From NCBI GenBank assembly GCA_900708905.1, contig CAADRB010000043.1, positions 495,311 through 559,310 of the forward strand: a DNA stretch of 64,000 nucleotides. The letters run 5' to 3'. This document shows, in pieces, positions 1-12,300 of the stretch. A program made the translations under genes and the position numbers. The DNA is from Hymenolepis diminuta (lineage: Eukaryota > Platyhelminthes > Cestoda > Cyclophyllidea > Hymenolepididae). The first letter of the stretch is position 1. Each line of letters starts with the position of its first letter. Under the pieces are notes generated by a model, which was not told the origin of the DNA, made no database searches, and worked only from the letters and a program-made list of their open reading frames with translations.

Positions 1-2876
1 TCAGTTCCTAATTTTATATTGGCTAACTTTTCTCCACTACATGATTTTCAAATTCGTTGAAATTTCACAACCAGCAGACCTTTACCCGATAGAAGGGACC
101 AATCAGTTTGTCTATTTTAATTGATCTGATTAATTAAAGTTGGTTAAACTAGCTTATTTTAAATTGGACAAAAAAACATTTAATATATATGCAAATATAA
201 GGGTTAACAAACACTTGAGACCATGTCATCTATAATATACCAATTCTGGAAATAAGATAAAGCAGAAAATCAGGGAAATAATAAGCTCTTGGAAAACAAA
301 CCAGTCTTCAAAGTCTTGATTTGAGTTGGATTAAAGCCTCCTTTAATTAGTGATTTCATTTCCTCACTTCATGGGTTATTTCAACTGTCTTGTTGATTAT
401 CTTTTTTAAATACTCTCCAATGGTTTGAATCGTTCTTTCTTTCCCATAAAAACTAAAGAAATTGCATACTAATTAGATTTTAGAATATTCAACACGGGGC
501 GTTCTATCTTTATTCCTCCAAAAATATCAAAAATAAATATTAAATAACTGATTGTTTCTGATCAACAATATCAAGAGAACAATATTCATAGTAAGATTTT
601 AGCAAACTCAACTCCATCTTTGCTTGAGGTACTGATGATCGTTGGAGACAGGAACAGCCTTATCGCTAAAGGAAAAAATTAAAATTTTAAAATTAATTTA
701 TAGATGAACTTTTCATCAGAAAAATTGAACCCATGGATTAACTTTCCTTGACTAATTATATTTTCTGGTTTTATCTTTGATTTAATGATTCAATTAGGAA
801 ACCTATTTGAGTCCAGTGCACCTGCTAATAAGACATCTGTATGGTTTGCATTAAAGAATACACAGTATTCATTGTAGACGAATGGTATTTTGAAACGAAT
901 TCACAGTCACATTTAAATATATGATATCTTGTTCTAGCATATCTTTTGACTCACTGTTAATCCACATACCACTTTTGAATGTATGCGAAACACATAAATA
1001 TGAAACAAAAATGACATTATTTTAGTCTTTGTCACTATCTAAGCATGTTCATATTAAGTTTTATGAAAGTAGAATAAAGTGTATTTGATCAACTGCCATG
1101 ATAAGTTCACATGAACTTTCCTTATGCTTGATTCCTAAAGCCCGCAAGTTAATGTCTTAGATCTAATTATATGAAGAGAAAGAAATATTAATGAGGGTTG
1201 CAAGCAGATACAAAAATAAATAATTAGCCTCTCAATTTGCCTAGGGTAATAATAACAAATTGAATGACCGCCTATTTGTCATCCATCAGATCTTGTCAAT
1301 ATGAAATTAATGAGATGGTTTCGAATTGCTTTTAATAGTAAATGATAAATGGCAAATTAAAATTTTGGATACATTATTAGATAGTTATCTTGAGGAGCTG
1401 CTTTTATCGAATCAGTGGTATGATATTTAAGAGTGCGACTCGGAATTTCCGATTTATGAAATAATTAGGAACCAGAAATTCGCAGAGATTCTCGATTTCT
1501 CATTGAATCAAAAGTTGGGAGTCTATTTATTAAGACTGTAGTAGAAAATAAGTTAAAAGATGATAATAATCAACTTTATTTACTGTTTCTTTGATGCTTA
1601 AAGCACGATTTATAAGATCTGTCAGGAACTTTAGCCACAATTTTGTTTCCGTCATTGTGACTTAGACATTTCAGTAGAAAAACAGAGGTATCTGGTATCT
1701 TCCAGATATATGATAACTAATACGAAATCTAATAGAGTTGGACTCTGAATGACCAAAATAGGAACTATTCTTGATGTGCTTGAGCCCGGAACAGTTTCGT
1801 TAAATATAAATATATGTTAGAAACAAGCAATCTATTTATGTTGGCCACTTGAATCCGCTAATTGGTGCGTTCTTCTATCTTCCTCTAAAACAACAGATGA
1901 CTAATCACTTTCAATCTCTTTCAATATGCTAATGTTATCCAGCGTTAATGTTATCTGTTTCATTTTGAATTCATTTTCATTTCATAACATCCAAAACAGC
2001 GGGAATCTTTAAAAAATATCCAAATTATTTATTTAAAGCAAATTGCTTTTTGCCTTGAGGTTAGAGATGAAGAGTATGCTGACATCAAACTTGGCGAAAA
2101 TACAGTTATCGAATTAAATAGCAGTATACGTTTATTTAAGGCGTCATTTTCTATACTCCATTTGTCTTTGATTAATCAGAATTGGTGACATCACGTTGTA
2201 AAACACCCACCATCTCAAATTTCCTATAAATATCAGCCATTTATATGGGCAAATATCGAGCGTCAAAATTCTTTTTATGTATAATAGTAACTTTAAAATA
2301 AATTGTAAGTAGATATAATATGAATGTCATGAAAATACGTCGTCAATTTCGAAAAAGCCCTAATAATAACCTAGGATTTTACCAACATGCTACTGATATC
2401 AAATCAGTAGCATGCTATTCAAAGTTTTGACCTATATTTCTCATATTTCACATATAAATTTATTTTACTTTTTCCATTATTTAGGAAATGGCTAGTTTGC
2501 AACAATTCCACGTTTATTACTGAGGTATAAATTGCAAAATTGATCTAGAAATAAATGAAGGTCAATGGTTAAAATTCTAAATTTAAATCAGGAATAATAA
2601 GTTAATTTGGCCTCTGTCATAATTAGTTAACACAATCAGCCACAGCGTCGCCTTCAATTTAAACTAAACATTGTCGACAATAAATCTTGATCGAATTCCG
2701 AAACCCATATGTATAGGTTTCAAGGTGCATATACAGCAGCCTTTCATATGAATTTAATCGAAATTTGGTATTCCTGCAGATTTCAGTAAGGAAAATATAT
2801 ATTCGAGTGCATTACAAATAGTTTGAGATCAGTGTGCAGGTTCTTTTGAGAGAGATCGTACTGCATTTGTGTTTTT
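1..2876. other. Intergenic, no gene recognised
   Basis: This AT-rich stretch is dense in stop codons in all frames and I found no exon-like segment or RNA gene in it. The only structure I noted is a perfect 12-bp inverted repeat at 2386-2414, listed separately. Confidence 0.5.
2386..2414. repeat. Perfect inverted repeat with 12-bp arms
   Basis: The arms CATGCTACTGAT (2386-2397) and ATCAGTAGCATG (2403-2414) are exact reverse complements separated by a 5-nt loop. No T-run follows it and no gene is nearby, so no function can be assigned. Confidence 0.85.
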
Positions 2877-3193
2877 ATGTCTAAAGGTATGAATTTGCGC
2901 ATATTGTTTTTGTATATAGGACAAATCACTTGGAATTCGCTTAATTACGAAAAATGTTTATGTTAGCATATATCTTAACATAAAATTAATCAGCTGCGCT
3001 TCCTCATAGCTACAAAGCGACCTATTTGAACATACTAGATTTTGCTAAATTTTACACATGATTATTATTATACTCCTCATCAGGTCAAAATAAATCACAA
3101 CTTTTCAACATGGGAAAACAATTGAAATCGGCTAATGAATTCAAGAATTACTCAAGGGAAGGTGGTCCGAAGTACATCGAGTTTACGATCAAG
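2877..3193 (+). CDS. Possible 5' coding exons of an unrecognised gene
   Basis: An ATG at 2877 is followed after ten bases by a GTATGA donor (exon 2877-2886). A 197-nt intron ends in CAG at 3083, and exon 3084-3193 continues in frame, passing through a second ATG at 3110 and ending at AAG before GTAGAT. The joined frame encodes 40 residues, beginning MSKGQNKSQLFNMGKQ and ending GGPKYIEFTIK, which is hydrophilic and protein-like for this AT-rich DNA. If the last donor is not used, translation stops 8 codons later, giving a 48-residue peptide. I do not recognise the family and found no convincing next exon before 6335. The downstream transporter has its own complete N-terminus, so this is probably a separate gene. 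It could still be a chance match. Confidence 0.35.
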
Positions 3194-6100
3194 GTAGATA
3201 AGAGTTTTGCTTCATTTTAATTTTCATATCAGATCGCACGATATTTAGCCTTTGGGTAGTTCACATCCCAAAATCCAAATTTCATGATTCGTCCTCTGGA
3301 TTGAAGTACATGCTTTTCTACGATGCTCAGCGCTTATTGACCTGTTGTTTAATTTGTGGTGATCGGTCTTGTCAATTCATTTCAGTTTTTTTTTCCAAGG
3401 ATCTAGAAATCTGACTAATCTTACTTGATGTTAAACAGCCTTTATAATCTTAACTTAGTAGAATTAAGTTATGATTTACAGCTTTTGATTCCTAACCTCA
3501 TAAAGAAAAGCTTCATAAACGAAGGAGGTTGTAATTAATGCCGTCATATGCTGAATTCATGTTAAAAAGTATCGTTTTGTCCTCTTAGCCATTATAAGAA
3601 AAAATCTCATTAGTGCTGTAACTCCAAAGTTGGCAGTAGTGTCAGCCTATCCTTAAATCTGGTCAGTGTGAGTGTACAATTTTCTTCTTTAATCTAACGA
3701 ACTTGAACTAAATGAGATTGAGAAGGGGCAGGCAAATATAAAATTCTGCTTTTGAAAAGTAACGCATAATGCAATGTCCCATCACTTTTTTTTAGAGACA
3801 AAGCTCCAATCGAACACTCCCGTAAATCTTAATAAAGACAAATAGGCTTTAGCCACAAATACAACTATGTTGACTTCCCGATTTCAAGATTAAATCATCT
3901 TGATCGATCTTTATTTCCCTCCAGATAAACCTTATACTGTAATTTGCCCGAATAGTATCTTCACTGTGACCTTTTATTTAAATGGGCAAATGCACACACA
4001 TCAACATAGAAGATGTAAGGAACGGCATTTTCATTCAGAGTGCAGTATTAACTAAAACAATTGCGTCCACTCTAAATAAATCAACTAAAAATTTGAATAA
4101 AACTTTAGCGGTTAACTTTTTGCTTTAAAATGAAGCTGACTAAAATGTAATTTAATAATTAACTTCACCTAAGGTTCATAATACATTAGATTGGCAAAAA
4201 TTACAATTTTGTTCCTGATGGCTTCAAATATCAACTATTTGCTGAAAGAAAATGGTTAAAAAATTCCTGAAAAAACAAAATAACACTGAATAGAGCTATT
4301 TAAGTGTGTTAGGTAATAATTTATCTTTAAAACATTCAAGAATAGTTTGTATTGATAGTAGGACTGCAATAATTTGTCAAATTACTGACATTAATATACA
4401 CTAGTATACATTAAAAGCCCTTTGTCACTCCACCATCTGCTAATAAGTCATGTCAGCATATCTAATCATCTGTCAAACGTGCTCATATGTTCACGTTTTT
4501 CCATATTTTTCTTCAATTGGCTAACCTAACTTCTTACACAGCCCAACTCCTAAAATATTCTTATCACACTTTGGCTAACTGGAGTGATGTCATATAATCA
4601 TAAAGGAGCTCTAATCGAAATTAGAACTACTTTAGGAGTGAGACAAAATTAAGTCTAATATCCCCTACTACAACAAAAGATTTTTCCTAAGCTAGCAGGG
4701 TACCAGAGTCTCGAGTGAGAAGACCAAGGGTTGGGTGGATTGGACAATTTTAAATGAAGTAGAGGGAAATGGAGGAAGAAGTGTGATGAGGAATTGGCAG
4801 ACAATTTGGATTGTGAGAGACTGATGAAGTAAGCTGTAGTACATAGAGAAACTGGCACTTTGATAAGTTTTAAACACTGAAAACATGAGCTCACTCAGAA
4901 ACTCATTGGCCAGATCACGAAATTTGTATCTCGAAACATCAATTAATAACATAGTAAATTATGCTCATTTTTATTAAAGGAGATTATTCAAAGTATCCAA
5001 AATCTGAATAAAGTAGTCTCTGTAATACTCTGAGTTCAATGTGGTCCTCTTGTTGATCCTTTCTCTTTTCATTCATTGCTGTTTCCCATGATTAAAATTA
5101 GTGCAAGTAATAATACTGATAATCTGATTTTGGAAGAATTTTTTACGAATATTTTATTTGTTGATCTCGTGAAAAACTATTTCTATTCCAACATTCAATT
5201 CCTTCCAAAAAACTACACTGTGTGTCATATTTTGGGGGTCAGAAATAACTATTGCTATTTTTTCTGACCGACGATGAATAATTTGCATACTTGTCTTTGT
5301 CAATTTCATTCATGTCTCCCTAGGCAGGCATTTTTATTCAAATGCATTTAATCATGCAATTTTCGTTCTCCTGAACTTAAGAACGTACATCAGCTATCTT
5401 AATCCCTGTTAGAAAAAATGTTATGAAGAAAGTGTCAAAACTAACCGTAATCGTGATTAGTAATACAATGAAGAGAAAAGTTAATATGGATGAAAAGCAA
5501 ACTCGAACCCTTATGGATACAACAATTTGTAATGATATAAAGCGTTTTGTGAATCAGTGCTCTATGATTTAATCAGTCGGACGAGTTCATTTGCGTCTGT
5601 AGAACAATTTTGAGATGAATTGCAAAGTCTTATTCTTTCAATTTACATAGCCTATTTGGATGAACTATTCAATTTTCAATATTTATTCGCGTGTCTGAAT
5701 GCCATCTTTTTAAAATATTAATCGTATAGGTTTTCAGCTGAACAAAAAATCATTACACTTTACAATAATTTAGTCGATTTCTCGTCTGTCGTTCAGATCT
5801 CTATATGCATTCCTGCGCATAATTCTGTATTCGTATGATATCAAGAATTTAATATATTTTACTCCGTAATCTCATTCTTGTTTTATTTGGTCACTTGACA
5901 TTAATCCTTATTCTTATGTTTGATTGTTACATCATCTCCGATTAAATATATACCGATAACTTTCATTTTCAATATTATTTTTTCATGCGCAATTATCTAA
6001 GCTTTAAATGAACTTATTCGCCCAAATTGAGTTCCTTAAACTGCATAAGGTATGTGATTGAGTTATTTGAGAACAGGATCTTAAATTTTTGAAATCAGTA

Positions 6101-6334
6101 TCAATTTACATGACTAGTTTTTGCTTTGCGGTTTCTGGTATCATTATGCACATGATGATCAATCAATCAATGATCCTGACCTTGCAATATTCACCTTAGA
6201 TTGCAAACTTGCGATAAAAAAAACTGCTGCACGGTGACTGGCTAAGTCTTCAACCAATAAAATTTATTTAATAGAGTAGAGGACTCTTCTTATCTAGGTG
6301 TCTACGTTCTTCCTTTAGTAGACGCAATAGCACG
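3194..6334. other. Intergenic, upstream of the transporter gene
   Basis: No exon with convincing splice sites is visible. Short open stretches near 4.65-4.95 kb (minus) and 5.08-5.27 kb (plus) have low-complexity composition and no recognisable family. The transporter promoter should lie at the right end, but no clear core promoter motif stands out. Confidence 0.4.
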
Positions 6335-9300
6335 ATGTCGAATAATGGAGCGCTGAATACGGATTCGAAAAGTAAAAACCGAAAACGGGGATGCTGTGGA
6401 AATTACTGTGAGGAGCTAAATAGGAAAATCTTTCAGAAGAAGCCCATCAATATTGACTTGGGCCAACTCCTACGAACTCAACTTAATCGGTGCCTACGAA
6501 CTGTGGATTTGGTCGGTTATGGAATCGGTAAGAAAAATAACTATGAAATAAGTAATTACATAGGCGAACATAAAAGATAACGTAAGATATTGATACAATT
6601 TCGTAAAAGAACCTAAATATTTAAAAAAATAATGTATATATATTTGAAATTCTGTTTTATATTATAACATAACCTTTACTTTACAATGAATCACAACTCT
6701 TAAGGATATAAAATATACATACCTCATAATACCTATTTTACTCGTTATTTATGTTTAATATAAACTAAATTACATTTGTAATTTTATAAAAAATCTTGTG
6801 CATACTAATTTAATCTTAGCTGCTATGCTCGGTGGAACTATATTTGTGCTGACGGGAACGATAGCCAGATACAAATCAGGTCCGGCCACATTTTTGGCTT
6901 ATATTCTGGCCGGATTAATCGCTGCCTTGAATGCCGTGACTTATGCTGAACTCTCTTGCCGCTTTCCCAAGGTCAGTTTCGTATGCATATAGTGTGTCGA
7001 GGTTATCGATATTTAAAGGTGAATTAAATGTGAGCAAGTCCTCCTAGAATACTCAAAGTAGTCATACTAATTAATGTGTCATTGGCATTACGATACCTTG
7101 CTGAGCTAATTATGTCGAGAGCTTTAGCAGATGTATTCTAATTAAAAAAATACTTACATCTTTATCTCCAACTTAGTTCTTTAAGTAAGAGAAACAAAAA
7201 CTATTTACACAACGAAACTAAGACTTATATATAATTCTGTGATATCCTTTTTTGTTTTATTGCGACATTATAAGCTCCGCCAAAAATCTCATTCAGAACT
7301 TTACTGTCATCTATTACATTCATTAGATTTTATGGTCTGAAATGATGGTTTAAATGAAACAGACAAAATTGACTTCATTTACAGGCATTTTTATCTTAGT
7401 TTTTATATAATAAGAATTTATATGTTATTGAAATTTCGAAGAATAAGGAAGTTTAGAAAGATCATGACCCATTGTGTTCGGAATTCGTTCTTCACAATTC
7501 ATAATGCGGCTTAAATGAAATATTTCCTTTCATTGTTTTTGGATTGTTATCAAAATTAATGATATATTTTAATCAAAATTATTTTTTAATCTACAATTTC
7601 TAGGAAAACCGAATATATTTGTCTTAATCTGCCAAGGATTGATTATGGCATTCCAAAGATGAGATTTCAATCACTTTAGATATAATTAGATTAAATTTTT
7701 CACTCAAATTATTTGAGTTTTACTTATTATTCCATGATGATTAGCATCTACTTCCTTTTTCTTCCAACTTCCAGTAATATATCTTGAAGATTTATAGGAT
7801 GCATAGTTTTAAAAACTTTTCCTTAAAAACTACTGAAATGTAAGAGGGTTAGGTGACTTTCGATTAAAAAATAAACTTATTTAATTATGAATTTGTACTC
7901 TGGTAGGCATTTTGCTTTTGAGCTTGGGATGTGGGAGATTTTAGTGCTCTCAATGCTGTATTTGATCCAAAGCCACTCGCCATTAGTTAATTTAAAATCG
8001 AGGACAATCTATTAATATTCTTCGTAATAACGTTGTATTTGTAAATTCTTCAAGTTTTTGTGTATTATTGAATGAATATGCCTCTCATTAGTAATCCCTT
8101 AAGTAAAACAGAAATTATATTTTAACTTTATTCTAAAGATATTTATATAATATACGGTTTAAGAATCAATTTTTTACTAAGAGAAAATATTTCTACAAAC
8201 GCGGCCTTGTAAGAGAAATGTCACTTCTCCAGAGTAGCATAATGCTGTAAGAGGCTAGTTAAATTTTTATTTAGCTCCATACCATTGAAATAGCTCAAGT
8301 CCCTCACACGGAAAGGACAGATATCAATAATAACCACATTCAGTTTAGTATACACCCCCATGTATTTATGAACTGACGCCACTTTTTTTCTACTGTTGGT
8401 CTCTACATGAAAGTTGCTTGGTGGAGACTGACGATCATCAGTTATCTGTCGGGTGTGTAGTCAATGAGAAGAGGATTACTTAACATTCGAAATTGACACA
8501 TGCTGATTGACGTCTTGACGTCAATTCTGCGCAACTCATCTAACAATATAGTAGCTTAAACAAATATTGATTATATTTGTGTTACTTTAAGTAAAAAAAA
8601 GCTTTTTATTACATTTCATCATTTTATATTATAACCCATAGCAAAGCGAAATATTATTAATTTTTCTTTCAGAGCAAGTGATATTAATAAGCAATAAGTC
8701 CAATAAATGATAATGAGCAGAGGATAAAAACGATGTTGAAAGTAAAGTCAGGGTATCAAAGTGCCTTACTTCAAATCGATTTTTGGGATCAGATTGCACA
8801 ATATTTGCTTGATGAATTGTTCAGATTTCGTAAATCAAACTACCTAATTTGCCAGTTCCTCAGTTATCTAAGTGACTTAATATAAAAATGCTTCGATTTG
8901 TGGGTTTTTCCCACTTTCAGGAACACTTATATACGTAATTAACATTAAAGGACATATTAGGGCAAGTAAAAATGAAAGGGAGATTTGGTGAATACCTGGT
9001 AACTCAAGCAAAAACGGTGCACTTGAACTTTTAACTTAATTGAACTTCCTTTAAAATTGCCCTTAAAGTTGAATTCATTTTTCACGGAGAAAATAATAAA
9101 CTGAAACGTGAAGTTCCAGATTTTAAAATGACAATTAGTGGCTATTTCATTTCATTTTGATATCAGGAGATATATGACGGAGTAATTAATAAAAAGATAT
9201 TACCACCAAATACACGCTATTGACCAGAAACATGTACTTTTAATATTGCATTCACCAAGAAAAAGGAAGCGGATTATGAAATTCGGAGATTCTTGCCCCC

Positions 9301-12300
9301 GGATCAACGATTTCTAGGGTCACAGCGAGCGTTAATTCGGATCTATAATTCTGTTTTAAAGGAAAAAGGGGACATTCATATCAAAATATTTTGTATTATA
9401 AATGCAAAATTGGCAATAAATTAACCCGATTGATTCTCCTAATGGTGCTTTCTATTATGATAAACAAGATGGAAAGTAACAAAGTCGACACATTAACTGC
9501 TGTTATAAATAAAATATCATTTCAAAGTAAAGGACATAATGTATTTATTAAAAATTTAATTAAATGAAATAGGGGAAGTACATGATTCATCAGCGGGTTA
9601 GTTAGAGACATGTACTTTTATGCTATAAGACAAATGGCAATATTCTTGTCTTATGTTTGCAGGGAAAGAGAATGTACCTCTTTTGTACTACGACACATAT
9701 ATCCTTCTATAGCAACACAATTGTAACATATTGGGAAATAGTTTTTACTTGATCATAAAGTAATGATAACTGGGCGAGAAAGTCGCAGACGTCAAAAAAA
9801 TAGGCTAGATAAAGGGGTGACCATGCTCAGAATACAGGTTTCTGAGCACCACGAATATAATAATCGCTTTTCCTAAGTTGGAAGCTCAAGGTTTTGAGTG
9901 GGATCATATATATTTATTGTGACAAACGATTAGCGTTTCCTGTTGATAATTGTCCACAGTATTAAGCTATGGACGTAAAGCCAGAGGTGGGTGAAAATCT
10001 CATGCCACTAAACTGTTAGCTCCGATCTATCCAAAGTTAGATAGAAGACGAGAGAGTAATTGAATACGTCTTTTTGGATTAATAGAGAAGTAGATTGCGA
10101 TTTGGAAATTTGCTAAGAGCAAAAATTAAGAAAGTTAATGGGTCCAAAATTGCTGACAGAATATAATGCGAAATTAGTGGACAGTGGTTAATGACTAAGG
10201 AAGTTGCGATCCATCTTGATCACCCATATGTTAAACAATCGCAGGAAATGATCGAGAGGAAAGAGGGAATGATAATAAAATTTTTAATAGCAGGAAAAAA
10301 GCACTAGGTGTGTATAATACAGGCAGATGAGCCGATGTCATCGATAATCGATACACAGGTTGATTTGAGCACATGGGAGTGAAATACATTGGTTGCAGGA
10401 TAGATCCAACATTTTCTTTAAAATGATACCTTCCTTTAATTATTGACAAATTGGTTATTTATAACAGCATGCTCTATTTTCAGGCGGGATCAACTTATAC
10501 GTACGTCTACGTTCTGCTTGGTGAACTACCAGCATTCCTAGCCGGTTGGTCAATTCTCCTTGAGTACATATTGAGTATTGCAACTGTGGCCAGGGGTTGG
10601 AGTAGTTCTCTCAATGCCCTAACACGTGGAGCCATCACTAACTGGACTGATCTAACTGTTGGAAGGTAAGGTTTGTAACAATGTTAATTATTAAATCTTG
10701 ACATCTTCCTCACAATTAAGACTGATAGTAGATCGGTTAGGTTCTTCCGCTTACATCATTGTTAATTGGCCACTTTATAACAACCCAAGTGTAAGATAAT
10801 ATGGAAAGAAAATTGATAATGTGTGCTTCAGAAAATCGCATTTCGAATTGAATGATGATAGTTATTAAGTTTTATTTGGAGATGTTATCCTCTGCTCTTA
10901 ATTATTCGATATTCATTTAGGAGATGAAAGCAATTTGCCCCTTAACATAACTTGAGAGATTTATTCGTAAGACCCATATTTTCTTTCTCTCCGTAAATGC
11001 TATATCAAAATGATCCTCTCATAGTTTTTAATAGCATTTTTCAGATCTTTCCCACTAATCAAACTAGTATTTTACAGGTGGTAGCTTGTAATCATGCCAG
11101 ATGTAAGGTCAGAAGGGCCGTATCTATGTTGGATATCTTTCCTTTTGTGTATCTCCTTTGGATATTACCTCACGAATCTCACTATCATCGACCTCACTGC
11201 GTCCTCATTATTTTATCCTATGAAGTAGTCATTTACTAACAGATGGAATACGATTTCACGTAAAAGGTATGTTTTTATTATTTTTATGAAAACTACACAA
11301 ACTTTAAAATTCACACAAAGAGTATGAGTTACGTCTGGCGTGAAGCGAGCGCTGTATTACATTTTTATATGAATAGAGGGAGAAAAGTCTCTATGAGAAC
11401 TAATTAGCCAGTAGTGGCCTGTAAAGAAGTAGGGATGAGAATTAGAATTGAATGGAATATACAGAGACTAAACTAGCTCCCATAGATTGCAATACACAGC
11501 AGTAAACTGCAAGTGGTTCTATTTCACAGATTTTTAGCAATAGTTATTCTTTCCTGCTGGTCTTCTTTTAGCCTGGACGAACCGAACGGTTTCTTTGCCG
11601 AACAGTTGGATTTCATTGCAGCTGCTCTAGTTATCATTGTTGTCGTGACAACCTGCTTTGGAATGGAAAAGAGTGCCTGGTTGAACCTTGCCTTTACAGC
11701 TGTGAATGTGGGCGTTCTGACACTTGTGGCAATTTTCATGTTAGTATATGCCAACCCCAATCTTCTCTTAGTTCCACTACCAACAAACATCACTTGGAAA
11801 CCGATACTTTCTCAAGATACCCTTACCGAATTTCTTCCCTATGGAATGACTGGTCTGATTGCTGGCACGGCAACATGTTTCAACGCTTTCATCGGCTTTG
11901 ACATGATGTCCATGTGTGCTGAAGAGGTAAAGGATCCGGGAAAGAGCATTCCGCGCGCAAACGTTATCTCTGTTGTGATTGTAACACTTCTGTTAAGCAC
12001 AGCAACTCTAGCTTTAATTATGTACGTCCCATGGTATGTGCTGGATGTTGGAGCACCCTTTTTGGTAGCTATGGAAGGTGGACCGGGAGATTCGGCAACC
12101 AGAACGGTTCTCTTCTATGTTGTGGGTGTTGGATGTTTAATTGGAATATTCTCGAACCTTCTGACAAGTTCTCTTGGCGCACCGAGAATTCTCTACGCTA
12201 TGGGACAAGATGGATTGGTGTTTTCCGGATTCTCGAAAATTGCTGATCCATTCAAGGTAGGCTGATAAAATAAAACCATTTTAAACTTATTTTAAAGATT

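Noticed and set aside
4826..4852. CTGATGA...GAAAC spacing like a hammerhead ribozyme core
   Set aside because: The bases between the two core boxes do not pair to form stem II, and no matching stems I and III were seen.
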